Shown: positions 54,474 through 63,347 of the stretch, one piece after another
How positions within the stretch are numbered: position 1 is the first letter of the stretch
How the letters are laid out: each line of letters begins with the position of its first letter
Source of the DNA: Bradyrhizobium sp. B097
Lineage (GTDB): Bacteria > Pseudomonadota > Alphaproteobacteria > Rhizobiales > Xanthobacteraceae
Direction of reading: 5' to 3'
Assembly (NCBI RefSeq): GCF_038957035.1
Contig: NZ_CP152412.1
Coordinates: 1-64,000 of the forward strand
DNA length: 64,000 bases
Program-made: the position numbers and the translations under genes
Notes under the pieces: model-generated
What the model saw: only the letters and a program-made list of their open reading frames with translations
The model's database searches: none
What the model was told of the DNA's origin: nothing

Positions 54474-54899
54474 TCATCTCGGCAGCTCGACCAGCGGCAG
54501 CAGCCGTGAATCGGCGAGCGCCGCCGTGCGGTGTCCGATGCCGGCGAGGTAGGCCTCCGCCACCGCGAAGGTGAGGAATGCGCCGCGGCTCTTCTGCCGG
54601 ATCAGCATCGCGCGATCCCAGCGCTCGCCCTCGGGCCCGATCAGGAACGAGCCGCCTTCACCCATGAACAGGATGTCGCCGCCGCTCTTCCGCAGATGCG
54701 GCAGCGTGTGGCTGACATAGCGGTCGTAGGCCGCCGCACCCGTAATTGGCTGGGGCGGGGCCAGCTCCGGGCTTTGCGAATAGTCGGCGATGTCGCGGAA
54801 GCGCAGCAGATTGAGCATCACCAGCTCGCCGCTGATCTCACGCTGGGCAAAGTCGCGCCCGGCATTCCACGTCGGCTCCAGATGGCAGGCGGTGTTCAT
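54474..54899 (-). CDS. DUF1330 family protein
   Basis: The 141-residue protein shows DUF1330 (dimeric alpha-beta barrel) features: GELVMLNLLRFRDIADY, ITGAAAYDRYVSHTLPHLRKSGGDILFMGEGGSFLIGPEGERWDRAMLIRQ, SRGAFLTF. The biochemical role is unknown. The MNTACHLE start is preferred: a promoter (TTGACA-17-TAAAAC) ends 34 bases upstream of it, so the longer frame start at 54962 would not be transcribed. The divergent GIY-YIG gene shares the inverted repeat at 54939-54974. Confidence 0.85.
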   Translation of the reverse strand: MNTACHLEPTWNAGRDFAQREISGELVMLNLLRFRDIADYSQSPELAPPQPITGAAAYDRYVSHTLPHLRKSGGDILFMGEGGSFLIGPEGERWDRAMLIRQKSRGAFLTFAVAEAYLAGIGHRTAALADSRLLPLVELPR

Positions 54900-54938
54900 G
54901 TCAGCTCGTCCGATTCCCCGTTTCGATGGCGTAGTTTT

Positions 54939-54974
54939 ATCCGGGCATAATTGTTTTGTCAATAATACCCGGAT
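54939..54974. promoter_or_regulatory. Large inverted repeat holding two divergent overlapping promoters
   Basis: Arms ATCCGGGCATAATTG and CAATAATACCCGGAT (13 of 15 complementary) flank TTTTGT. On the minus strand TTGACA (54957-54962) and TAAAAC (54934-54939) are 17 bases apart, serving DUF1330. On the plus strand TTGTTT (54951-54956) and TATAAA (54974-54979) are also 17 apart, serving GIY-YIG. One dimeric regulator bound here would cover both -35 boxes. Confidence 0.78.
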
Positions 54975-55006
54975 ATAAATAGCATGCCGATACGACAGGA
55001 GCCGCC

Positions 55007-55342
55007 ATGAAGACCGAAGACCGCAAGCTGGCCATTGCCGACTACAAGAAGCGCGCTGCCGTCGCCGGCGTGTTCGCGATCCGCTGCCGCGCGACCGGGG
55101 AGGTCTGGGTCGGGCAGGCGCTCGATCTGGAGAAAATCCAGAACCGCATCTGGTTCACGCTGGGGATGGGCAGCCACCGCAATGCCGAGCTGCAGCGCGC
55201 CTGGTCGGCGCATGGCGCAGACAATCTCTCGCTCGAAACGCTGGAGCGTATCGAGGACGAGGAGCTTGCCTATGTCCGCGATACGCTGCTCAAGGAGCGC
55301 GTGCAGCACTGGCGCGCGCAGCTCAACGCGGCGGCGGTCTAG
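55007..55342 (+). CDS. Small GIY-YIG nuclease-like protein
   Basis: The 111-residue protein has the compact GIY-YIG layout: AGVFAIRCRATGEVWVGQALDLEKIQNRIWFTLGMGSHRN, in which GVF...WVG stands for GIY...YIG. The first strand tyrosine is Phe. The domain fold is used by nucleases and some repair proteins; activity here is not evident. GGAG lies 9 bases before the ATG. The gene is divergent from DUF1330 and shares its operator; it converges on the SDR gene with one base between. Confidence 0.82.
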   Translation: MKTEDRKLAIADYKKRAAVAGVFAIRCRATGEVWVGQALDLEKIQNRIWFTLGMGSHRNAELQRAWSAHGADNLSLETLERIEDEELAYVRDTLLKERVQHWRAQLNAAAV

Positions 55343-55343
55343 T

Positions 55344-56240
55344 CTAGCGCGACGTCTGCGCGCCGCCGACGGACGGCAGGGCCTGCACGGTGACGCCCGG
55401 CGGCGGCACATCGTCGTCCGGCACGAAGAAATCCGACATCAACGGCACCGAGGGATCGACGCGATAGCGCTCGAAGTCGCGCACGCCGTTGGCATAGAGC
55501 ACCTTGTCGTCGATGCAGAAATTGCCTGTGAACTCGCGCGATGGCCGCGTGACGATCGCGTAGGCCGCATCGCCCATGATCTCGGGCGTGCGGCTCGCGC
55601 GCATCATGGCGTCGCCGCCGAGCAGATTGCCGACAGCAGCGGTCGCGATCGTGGTGCGCGGCCACAATGCGTTGACCGCAATGCCTGAAGATTTTTGCTC
55701 GCCGGCCAGCCCGAGCACGCACATGCTCATGCCGAACTTCGCCATCGTGTAAGCGGTCGAATGCTCGAACCACTTCGTCTTCATGTCGAGCGGTGGCGAC
55801 AGCATCAGGATATGCGGATTCTCCGCCTTCTTCAGATGCGGAATGCAGTATTTCGACACCATGAAGGTGCCGCGGGTGTTGATCCCCATCATGAGGTCGT
55901 AGCGCTTCATGTCGGTTGCCTGCGAGGGGGTCAGGCTGATGGCGCTGGCATTGTTGACGCAGACGTCGATGCCGCCGAATTCGGCGACGGTCTGCTCGAT
56001 CGCCGCCATCACCTGGGCCTCATCCCTGATGTCGCAGAGCACCGGCAGCGCCTTGCCGCCGGCGGCGCGGACCTCGTCGGCGGCGGTGTAGATCGTGCCC
56101 TTCAGCTTCGGATGCGGCTCGGCGGTTTTCGCCGCGATCGCGACATTGGCGCCGTCACGCGCGGCGCGAAGCGCGATCGCCAGCCCGATGCCGCGGCTCG
56201 CACCCGAGATGAACAGCGTCTTGCCTTTGAGCGATGTCAT
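55344..56240 (-). CDS. Short-chain dehydrogenase (HSDL2-like)
   Basis: The 298-residue protein has the SDR cofactor motif GKTLFISGASRGIGLAIALRAA and NNASAI, and the YxxxK active site is AYTMAKFGMSM. The PHPKLKGTIYTAADEVRAAGG segment and the C-terminal tail are those of the HSDL2-like group that act on lipid-type substrates. Substrate unknown. The last 40 residues are Pro/Val-rich and not part of the fold. Confidence 0.9.
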   Translation of the reverse strand: MTSLKGKTLFISGASRGIGLAIALRAARDGANVAIAAKTAEPHPKLKGTIYTAADEVRAAGGKALPVLCDIRDEAQVMAAIEQTVAEFGGIDVCVNNASAISLTPSQATDMKRYDLMMGINTRGTFMVSKYCIPHLKKAENPHILMLSPPLDMKTKWFEHSTAYTMAKFGMSMCVLGLAGEQKSSGIAVNALWPRTTIATAAVGNLLGGDAMMRASRTPEIMGDAAYAIVTRPSREFTGNFCIDDKVLYANGVRDFERYRVDPSVPLMSDFFVPDDDVPPPGVTVQALPSVGGAQTSR

Positions 56241-56281
56241 CTGTCGGCTCCTCTTTAGTTAGGGACGCACACTGTTAGGGC

Positions 56282-56381
56282 TCCCTCCCCCTTGCGGGGG
56301 AGGGTAGGGGAGAGGGGTAAGCCACAAGCACCGACTTCGCGGCCACCCCTCTCCCTAGCCCTCCCCCGCAAGGGGGGAGGG
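56282..56381. repeat. CTCCCTCCCC hairpin repeat
   Basis: TCCCTCCCCCTTGCGGGGGA-GGG pairs with CCCTCCCCCGCAAGGGGGGA-GGG. It lies between co-directional SDR and MFS genes and is a variant of the CCTCTCCCGC family. Confidence 0.82.
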
Positions 56382-56425
56382 AACGACGGAGCAAGCGTCG
56401 CCGCCATCGCGCACCTGTTACAGCG

Positions 56426-57724
56426 CTACCCACCCGCATGCAGCACGCGCCCGCGCGTTTCCGGCAGCGCGTAGGCGGCGATGAAGAACACGGCATAGGC
56501 CGCCACCGCGAAGATCGCGATCGCGTTGGCGAGCGTGGTCGTCGTCGAGAGCGCGCCGACCAGGAACGGAAACAGCGCGCCGACGCCGCGGCCGAAATTG
56601 TAGCAGAAGCCCTGTCCGGAGCCGCGCAGCCGGGTCGGATAGAGCTCGGTCAGGAATGCGCCCATGCCGGAGAAATAGCCTGAGGCAAAGAAGCCGAGCG
56701 GGAAGCCCAGCACCCACAGGACCTCGTTGGACAGCGGCAATTGGGTATAGAGCAGCACGATCGCGATGGCGCCGAGCGAGAAGATCAGGAACAGATTGCG
56801 CCGGCCGATCCGGTCGGCAAGCCAGGCGCCGACCAGATAGCCGATGAACGAGCCGATGATCAGCGTCGCGAGATAGCCGGTCGAGCCGACCACCGAGAGC
56901 TTGCGCTCGGTGGTGAGGAAGCGCGGCACCCAGAAGGTGATGGCGTAATAGCCGCCCTGCATGCCGGTGCCGACCAGCGAGGCCAGCAGCGTGGTCTTCA
57001 GGATCGGTCCCTGGAAGATCTCCCACAAGGCGGCGGGCCCGCTGCCGGATGCCTGCTGCTGCGCCATCGTCGCGGCGGAGATCTCCGGCTCGGTGACATA
57101 GCGGCGCAGATAGAACACCAGCAGCGCCGGCAGCGCGCCGATCACGAACATCCAGCGCCAGGCGTTCTCCGGAGGCAGGATCGAGAACAGGATCGCCTGC
57201 GCCAGCACCGCAAGGCCCCAGCCGATCGCCCAGCCCGACTGCACCGAGCCGACCGCGCGCCCGCGATATTGCGGCCGGATCGCTTCGCCGATCAGCACGG
57301 CGCCGGCCGCCCATTCGCCGCCGAAGCCGAGACCGAGCAGCGCGCGGGCGATCAGCAGCTGGTCGAAATTCTGCACCACGGCGCAGACCAGCGAGAAGAA
57401 CGAGAACCAGATGATGGTGAGCTGCAGCGTCTTCACCCGCCCGATCCGGTCGGACAGATAGCCGCCGAGCCAGCCGCCGACGGCGGAGGCCAGCAGCGTC
57501 ACGGTGCCGGCGAGGCCGGCAGTGCCGGCATCGACCTTCCATAGCGTGATGATGGTGCCGATCACCAGCGGATAGATCATGAAATCCATGCCGTCGAGCG
57601 TCCAGCCCGAGGCGCAGGCCCAGAACGTGCGCCGCTCCGGCAGGTTCATGTCGCGATAGAAGGCGAGGAGACTGGTGTCCTCGATCTCTGCGACTTCGAT
57701 CGTTTTGGATTCGGCCGTGCTCAT
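56426..57724 (-). CDS. MFS transporter, aromatic acid:H+ symporter-like
   Basis: The 432-residue protein has 12 TM helices and MFS signatures: GGWLGGYLSDRIGRVKTLQL after TM2, FGGEWAAGAVLIGEAIRPQYRG and AWLADRIGRRNLFL in the second half, GFFASGYFSGMGAFLTELYPTRLRGSGQG. The pattern fits the AAHS or sialic-acid/metabolite symporter groups. Substrate unknown. The gap from this gene's start to the next gene holds two repeats. Confidence 0.9.
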   Translation of the reverse strand: MSTAESKTIEVAEIEDTSLLAFYRDMNLPERRTFWACASGWTLDGMDFMIYPLVIGTIITLWKVDAGTAGLAGTVTLLASAVGGWLGGYLSDRIGRVKTLQLTIIWFSFFSLVCAVVQNFDQLLIARALLGLGFGGEWAAGAVLIGEAIRPQYRGRAVGSVQSGWAIGWGLAVLAQAILFSILPPENAWRWMFVIGALPALLVFYLRRYVTEPEISAATMAQQQASGSGPAALWEIFQGPILKTTLLASLVGTGMQGGYYAITFWVPRFLTTERKLSVVGSTGYLATLIIGSFIGYLVGAWLADRIGRRNLFLIFSLGAIAIVLLYTQLPLSNEVLWVLGFPLGFFASGYFSGMGAFLTELYPTRLRGSGQGFCYNFGRGVGALFPFLVGALSTTTTLANAIAIFAVAAYAVFFIAAYALPETRGRVLHAGG

Positions 57725-57850
57725 GCGCGTTCCCCGGAGAAATCATTCACCGGCTGTTTGCGATCCGCGGCCGGAGTTGCGCGGACCGCCAATCTATCGC
57801 GATGTTGCAGGCCGGGCAAAGCCGCGTTTGCCCCTCTAGGTCTTTAGTTC

Positions 57851-57902
57851 GAGCATGACCTTTTCGGAAAACCGCTTCGCACTCTTCCGGATATCATGCT
57901 CT
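57851..57902. repeat. GAGCATGA...TCATGCTC repeat element
   Basis: GAGCATGACCTTTTCGGAAA, then CTTCCGGATATCATGCTC: a short palindromic element of a type common between genes in rhizobial genomes. It is next to the 57952-58074 repeat. Confidence 0.7.
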
Positions 57903-57951
57903 AAGGCGCGATTATTCTTGGTTGAGTCAGCCGGACCGCAGACTCGCTTCG

Positions 57952-58074
57952 CCTCTCCCGCTTGCGGGGGAGGCCGACGAGCGACGCGGAGCGTGGCGGG
58001 TGGGGGCTCTCTCAACAATATGACTCGCGGATAGACCCCCACCCCAACCCTCCCCCGCAAGCGGGAGAGGGAGG
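57952..58074. repeat. Paired CCTCTCCCGCTTGCGGGGGAGG hairpin repeat
   Basis: The left hairpin is identical in layout to 52907-52928; the right one is CCTCCCCCGCAAGCGGGAG-AGG. It lies after the gamma-glutamyltransferase gene (leftward) and before the MFS gene. Confidence 0.85.
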
Positions 58075-58118
58075 GCAGCGTCTTCGCGGTCGCCGGTTCG
58101 ACCTAACTTCATCAAGCT

Positions 58119-59864
58119 CTAGTATCCCGCGGCCTCGGAGCCGCGCGTGCGCGGGTCGGGCGCGCCGAGCAGACCATTGGTCGTGACGACGATCGAGTTC
58201 GCGGAGGAGTAGCCGAGCGGCTCGACCGGTTTGTGGCCCTTGGCGCGCAGCTCGGCCAGCACCTCGTCGGGAAAGCCGCGCTCGATCCGGACCTCGTCGG
58301 GCAGCCATTGATGATGCATGCGGGGCGCCGCGACCGCGGCCGCGATGTCCATCTTGTAGTCGATGACGTCGACGATGATCTGCGTCACCGCGGAGATGAT
58401 GCGGCTGCCGCCCGGCGATCCCGTCACCAGCACGGGCTTGCCGTCCTTCAGCACGATGGTCGGCGCCATCGACGACAGCGGGCGCTTGCCGGGCCCCGGC
58501 AGATTGGCCTCGAAGCCGACCAGGCCGAAGGCGTTGGAGGCGCCCGGCGCCGCGGTGAAATCGTCGAGCTCGTTGTTGAGCAGCACGCCGGTGCCGTCGG
58601 CGACGAGGCCGACGCCATAGGGAAAGTTCAGCGTGTAGGTGTTGCTGACGGCGTTGCCGCTGGCGTCGACGACCGAATAATGCGTGGTGTTGTCGCCCTC
58701 ATGCGGCTGTTTCGCATTGCGCACATCGGTCCAGGGCGTAGCGCGCGCAAGGTCGATGGTCGCGCGCTGCCTGGCAGCATAATCCTTGTCGATCAGCAGC
58801 TGCGTCGGCGCGTCGACGAAGGCAGGGTCGCCGAGATAGCGGGCGCGATCGGCATAGGCCCGCTTCATCGCCTCGATCATGACATGCAGCGAGGCGGCCG
58901 AGCCCTGCTTCATATCCGACATCGGAAAGCCTTCGAGGATGTTGAGGATCTCCAGCAGCACGACACCGCCGGAGGAGGGCTGCGGCATCGAGACGATGTC
59001 GTAGCCGCGATAGGTGCCGCGGATTGGCGTGCGGATCACCGGCTGATAGGCTTTCAGATCCGCGAGCGTAAAGATGCCGCCGGCATTCCTGATCCCGCTG
59101 ACAAGCTTCTCGGCGACCGCGCCCTCGTAGAACCCACGAGGTCCCTGCTCGGCAATCGCCGTCAGTACGCCGGCGAGATCGTCCTGGATCAGGCGGTCGC
59201 CCTCATGCAGCGGCGTGCCGTCGGCATGCGAGAACGTCTTGGCCGAGTTCGGCCAGCGCGACATGCGGCGGTACATGTCCGACAGCGTGTCCGACGTATC
59301 GTCGGTGACGATGAAGCCGTCGCGGGCGAGATCGATCGCGGGCTTGACGATCTGTGCCAGCGTGAACTTGCCGGAACCGTATTTCTCCAGCGCCAGCGCG
59401 AGGCCCGCGACCGTGCCGGGAACGCCGATCGCGAGCGCGGAGTTGCGCGACTTGTCTGGATCAGGCTTGCCGTCGGCGTTCAGGAACATGTCGCGGGTTG
59501 CGGCCTGCGGCGCGGTTTCGCGATAATCGATTGCGACATCTTCGTTGCGGCCGGCGAGATGGATCACCATGAAACCGCCGCCGCCGATATTGCCGGCGCG
59601 CGGATAGGTCACCGCCATCGCAAAGCCGGTGGCGACCGCGGCGTCGACGGCGTTGCCGCCCTGCCGCAGGATGTCGGTGCCGACCCGCGCCGCCAGCTTC
59701 TCCTGCGCCACCACCATGCCGTTGTCGGCGCGAATGCTTTGAATCGTATTGGTGGCTGAGGGCTCGTAAGCGCGCCGCTGCACCTGACCGAAGGCCGGCG
59801 TCACGATGCCGATCACCAGGAGAGCGGCAAACAGCCGTCGCGACATCGTTGCTGTCAGCGCCAT
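58119..59864 (-). CDS. ggt: Gamma-glutamyltransferase
   Basis: GGT hydrolyses or transfers the gamma-glutamyl group of glutathione in the periplasm. The 581-residue precursor has a signal peptide (TMSRRLFAALLVIGIVTPAFG), a large subunit with GGNAVDAAVATGFAMAVTYPRAGNIGGGGFMVIH, and the cleavage site before Thr393 in HEGDNTTHYSVVD, which becomes the nucleophile of the small subunit. LPGPGKRPLSSMAPTIV and TGSPGGSRI are family motifs. All expected residues are present. Confidence 0.95.
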   Translation of the reverse strand: MALTATMSRRLFAALLVIGIVTPAFGQVQRRAYEPSATNTIQSIRADNGMVVAQEKLAARVGTDILRQGGNAVDAAVATGFAMAVTYPRAGNIGGGGFMVIHLAGRNEDVAIDYRETAPQAATRDMFLNADGKPDPDKSRNSALAIGVPGTVAGLALALEKYGSGKFTLAQIVKPAIDLARDGFIVTDDTSDTLSDMYRRMSRWPNSAKTFSHADGTPLHEGDRLIQDDLAGVLTAIAEQGPRGFYEGAVAEKLVSGIRNAGGIFTLADLKAYQPVIRTPIRGTYRGYDIVSMPQPSSGGVVLLEILNILEGFPMSDMKQGSAASLHVMIEAMKRAYADRARYLGDPAFVDAPTQLLIDKDYAARQRATIDLARATPWTDVRNAKQPHEGDNTTHYSVVDASGNAVSNTYTLNFPYGVGLVADGTGVLLNNELDDFTAAPGASNAFGLVGFEANLPGPGKRPLSSMAPTIVLKDGKPVLVTGSPGGSRIISAVTQIIVDVIDYKMDIAAAVAAPRMHHQWLPDEVRIERGFPDEVLAELRAKGHKPVEPLGYSSANSIVVTTNGLLGAPDPRTRGSEAAGY

Positions 59865-59977
59865 CGAAATGTCCTGCCCTGTTCATCGCCGTATCAGCAA
59901 ACCGGCCCATGCTATATGGGAGCGGATTGAAGCGGCAAAAGCCTGCCTGTGGTTCGAGTTGGGGAATATCTTTCGCG

Positions 59978-61369
59978 ATGACGGCAACAATGCAGACGGG
60001 CGCTGAACATGCGAAGGCCACCACCAAGGTCTATCCTGGCCGCGCCGCCGTCATCAGCTGGATCTTCTTCGACTGGGCCGCGCAGCCCTATTTCACGCTG
60101 ATCACGACCTTCGTGTTCGCGCCCTATTTCGCGAGCTTCGTTGCGCCCGATGCCGCGAGCGGGCAGGCGCTGTGGGGCTTTGCCACCGCGGCTGCGGGAC
60201 TTGCGATCGCGCTGCTGTCGCCGGTGCTGGGTGCGATCGCCGATGCCAGCGGCCGGCGCAAGCCGTGGATCGCTGTTTTCGGCGCGCTGCTGGTGATCGG
60301 CTCGAGTGCGATGTGGATCGGTAAGCCCGGCAATCCCGACATCATTCCCGCGCTGCTGCTGGCCTACGCGATCGCCAGCGTCGGCGTCGAGTTCGCCACC
60401 GTGTTCAACAATGCGATGATGCCGACCCTGGTGCCGCCGGAGCGGATCGGGCGGCTGTCAGGCACCGGCTGGGCCACCGGCTATGTGGGCGGCATCCTGA
60501 GTCTCGTGCTGGTGCTCGGCTTCCTCGCCGCTAATGCCGAGACCGGCCGCACGCTGTTCGGCCTCACGCCGCTGTTCGGTCTCGATCCCGTCATGCATGA
60601 AGGCGATCGCATCACCGGACCGCTGACCGGGCTGTGGTTCATCATCTTCGTGATGCCGATGTTCCTGTTCACGCCGGACTATCCGGCGAAACGGCCGATG
60701 CGCGAAGCGCTCGGCGAGGGCATGCGCGAGCTCAGGGAATCATTGGCCAGCCTGCCGAAGCAGCAGTCGCTGGCGCGGTTTCTGCTGGCGAACATGATCT
60801 ACACCGACGGGCTGGTCTCGCTGTTCGCGTTCGGCGGCATCTATGCCGCCGGCACGTTCGGCTGGGACACCATCCGGATCGGCACCTTCGGCATCATTTT
60901 GGCGGTGGCCGGCACATTCGGCGGCTGGCTCGGCGGCAAGCTCGACGATGCGTTCGGTCCGAGACGCGTGATCACCGGCAGCCTCGTGATCCTGCTGTTT
61001 GCGATCGTCGTGATCCTCACCGTGAACAAGGATTCCATCCTGTTCATCCCGGTTGCGCCGCCGGTGCCTGGCGGTCCCCTGTTCGCGGGCGCCGCCGAGC
61101 GCGCATATATCGTGCTCGGCTGCCTGATCGGCGCCACCGGCGCGCCGCTGCAGGCGGCCTCGCGCTCGCTGATGATTCGGCTCGCGCCGAAGGATCGCAT
61201 CGCGCAGTATTTTGGCTTGTTCGCGCTGACCGGAAAGGTGACGTCGTTCATCGGCCCGCTGCTGATCGGCGCGATCACGGCAGCGACCGCGAGCCAGAAA
61301 TACGGCATGGCGGTCCTGGTGGGGTTCTTTGTGGTGGGGCTGGTGTTGCTGGCGAAGGTGCGGGAATAA
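59978..61369 (+). CDS. MFS transporter of the UMF1/Atg22-like family
   Basis: The 463-residue protein has 12 TM helices and the UMF1 start: VYPGRAAVISWIFFDWAAQPYFTLITTFVFAPYFASFVA, then IADASGRRKPWIAVFGALL, VPPERIGRLSGTGWATGYVGGI and LAPKDRIAQYFGLFALTGKVTSFIGPLLIG. Substrates of this family are poorly known. ATG 59978 is chosen (GGGGA about 10 bases upstream); ATG 59990 is also possible. It converges with purH across a repeat. Confidence 0.9.
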   Translation: MTATMQTGAEHAKATTKVYPGRAAVISWIFFDWAAQPYFTLITTFVFAPYFASFVAPDAASGQALWGFATAAAGLAIALLSPVLGAIADASGRRKPWIAVFGALLVIGSSAMWIGKPGNPDIIPALLLAYAIASVGVEFATVFNNAMMPTLVPPERIGRLSGTGWATGYVGGILSLVLVLGFLAANAETGRTLFGLTPLFGLDPVMHEGDRITGPLTGLWFIIFVMPMFLFTPDYPAKRPMREALGEGMRELRESLASLPKQQSLARFLLANMIYTDGLVSLFAFGGIYAAGTFGWDTIRIGTFGIILAVAGTFGGWLGGKLDDAFGPRRVITGSLVILLFAIVVILTVNKDSILFIPVAPPVPGGPLFAGAAERAYIVLGCLIGATGAPLQAASRSLMIRLAPKDRIAQYFGLFALTGKVTSFIGPLLIGAITAATASQKYGMAVLVGFFVVGLVLLAKVRE

Positions 61370-61377
61370 CCGCCGCC

Positions 61378-61494
61378 GTCGTCCCGGCGAAGGCCGGGAC
61401 CCATAACCACCGGCCAAGCTTGGTGAGGGATAACTAACCCCAGCGCGCCTTCGATAGATCACCCGGTATGGGTCCCGGCCTTCGCCGGGACGAC
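61378..61494. repeat. Hairpin repeat, GTCGTCC family (CCCGGCGAAGGCCGGG type), at a convergent junction
   Basis: GTCGTCCCGGCGAAGGCCGG at the left and CCGGCCTTCGCCGGGACGAC at the right are exact complements. Stem bases differ from the 11358 and 14052 copies yet remain paired. Confidence 0.9.
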
Positions 61495-61504
61495 AACTGA
61501 TAGA

Positions 61505-63097
61505 TCAGTGCCTGAAATGCCGCACGCCGGTGAACACCATGGCGATGCCGTGCTCGTCGGCGGCCTTGATCACCTCGTCGTCGCGCATCGAGCCGCCGGG
61601 CTGGATCACGGCGGTCGCGCCGGCTTCGATGCAGGCGAGCATACCGTCGGCGAATGGGAAGAAGGCGTCGGAGGCGACCACCGAACCCTTGGTCAGGGGC
61701 TCGGCGAGCTTCAGCTCGGCCGCCGCATCCAGCGCCTTGCGCGCGGCGATGCGCGCGGAATCGACCCGGCTCATCTGGCCGGCGCCGATGCCGACCGTGG
61801 CGAGATCCTTGGCATAGATGATGGTGTTCGACTTGACGTGTTTTGCCACCCGGAAGGCGAATTTGAGATCGCGCAGCTCGGCATCGGTCGGCGCGCGCTT
61901 GGTCGCGACCTTCAGGTTCATGTCCTCGACCACGGCATTGTCGCGGCTCTGCACCAAGAGGCCGCCTGCAACGGTCTTGGCGGTGAGGCCGACCGCGCGC
62001 GCGTTCGGCAGGCCGCCCGCGAGCAGCAGGCGCAGATTGCGCCGGCCTGCGATGATCGAGATCGCCTCTTCGGTCGCGTCGGGCGCGATGATCACCTCGG
62101 TGAAGATGCCGATGATGGCGCGCGCTGCGTCCGCATCGAGCGTGCGGTTGACCGCGATGATGCCGCCATAGGCCGAGGTGGAGTCGCAGGCAAGCGCGCG
62201 GGCATAGGCGGTGGCGAGATCCGGACCCTCGGCGACGCCGCAGGGATTGGCATGCTTGACGATCACGCAGGCCGCGGTGCGCTGCGGGTCGAACTCGCCG
62301 ACACATTCATAGGCCGCGTCGGTGTCGTTGATGTTGTTGTAGGACAGTTCCTTGCCCTGCAGCTGGCGTGCGGTCGCAACGCCCGGCCGCTTCTCCGGCG
62401 TGGCGTAGAACGCCGCGGTCTGGTGCGGGTTCTCGCCGTAGCGCAGCGACTGGATCAGCCGGCCGCCGAAGGCGCGGAAGTCCGGCGCCTTGGTGTCGAG
62501 CTGCACGGCGAACCAGTTCGAGATCGCGGCGTCATAGGCCGCGGTGCGCGCATAGGCCTTGGCGGCGAGCCGCCGGCGCAGGCCGAGCGAGGTCGCGCCC
62601 TTGTGCGCGGTAAGCTCGTCGAGAACAGCTTGATAGTCGTTCGCCTCGACCACCACGGCGACGTCGTCATGGTTCTTGGCCGCGGCGCGGATCATCGCGG
62701 GGCCGCCGATGTCGATATTCTCGATGCACTCCTCGAAGCCGGCGCCTTTGTCGACGGTGGCCTCGAACGGATAGAGATTGACCACCAGAAGGTCGATCGG
62801 CGCGATGCCGTGCGAGGCCATCGCCGCGGCGTGTTCCTTGTTGTCGCGGATCGCGAGCAGGCCGCCATGCACCTTCGGATGCAGCGTCTTGACCCGGCCG
62901 TCCATCATTTCAGGGAAACCGGTGAGCTCGGAGACGTCCTTGACCTTGAGCCCGGCCGCCGCGATCGCCTTGGCGGTGCCCCCGGTCGAGACCAGCTCGA
63001 CGCCATGGTCGGAAAGCGCCTTGGCGAAATCGATCAGTCCGGTCTTGTCGGAAACGGACAACAGAGCGCGGGTCACGCGGCGAAGCTGTTCGGTCAT
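61505..63097 (-). CDS. purH: Bifunctional AICAR formyltransferase/IMP cyclohydrolase
   Basis: PurH does the last two steps of IMP synthesis. The 530-residue protein has the N-terminal IMP cyclohydrolase ([68 protein letters not shown]) and the C-terminal formyltransferase with the K/H pair in [23 protein letters not shown] and [25 protein letters not shown] is the chosen start. It lies downstream of a heparinase-family gene, with a hairpin repeat in the gap. Confidence 0.97.
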   Translation of the reverse strand: MTEQLRRVTRALLSVSDKTGLIDFAKALSDHGVELVSTGGTAKAIAAAGLKVKDVSELTGFPEMMDGRVKTLHPKVHGGLLAIRDNKEHAAAMASHGIAPIDLLVVNLYPFEATVDKGAGFEECIENIDIGGPAMIRAAAKNHDDVAVVVEANDYQAVLDELTAHKGATSLGLRRRLAAKAYARTAAYDAAISNWFAVQLDTKAPDFRAFGGRLIQSLRYGENPHQTAAFYATPEKRPGVATARQLQGKELSYNNINDTDAAYECVGEFDPQRTAACVIVKHANPCGVAEGPDLATAYARALACDSTSAYGGIIAVNRTLDADAARAIIGIFTEVIIAPDATEEAISIIAGRRNLRLLLAGGLPNARAVGLTAKTVAGGLLVQSRDNAVVEDMNLKVATKRAPTDAELRDLKFAFRVAKHVKSNTIIYAKDLATVGIGAGQMSRVDSARIAARKALDAAAELKLAEPLTKGSVVASDAFFPFADGMLACIEAGATAVIQPGGSMRDDEVIKAADEHGIAMVFTGVRHFRH

Positions 63098-63191
63098 TCT
63101 AGGAAATCCCTGGCTGTTAAGGCAGCCGGGTAGCACGGTTTTGTGTGGCACGAAACCGGTCTCCGAGGCCGATTCCCGGGAATCTATCCCC

Positions 63192-63325
63192 GTCACCCTG
63201 AGGAGCGCCAACGGGTCCGCGCGAAGCGCGGCCCGATGACAGGCTCCGCGCGTCTCGAAGGGTCGACGGCCACCGGCGGGGCCGTGGATCCTTCGAGACG
63301 CCGCTTCGCGGCTCCTCAGGATGAC
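63192..63325. repeat. GTCACCCTGAGGAGC hairpin repeat
   Basis: GTCACCCTGAGGAGC at the left pairs with GCTCCTCAGGATGAC at the right; the interior holds CGCGCGAAGCGCG and another small hairpin. It is in the gap between the heparinase-family and purH genes. Confidence 0.8.
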
Positions 63326-63347
63326 GGTTCAAATAGCGGAGATTGCC

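Larger units (their letters stand above)
57725..58118. other. Repeat-rich gene-free gap
   Basis: These 394 bases contain two repeats (57851-57902 and 57952-58074). No gene is supported. Confidence 0.65.
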
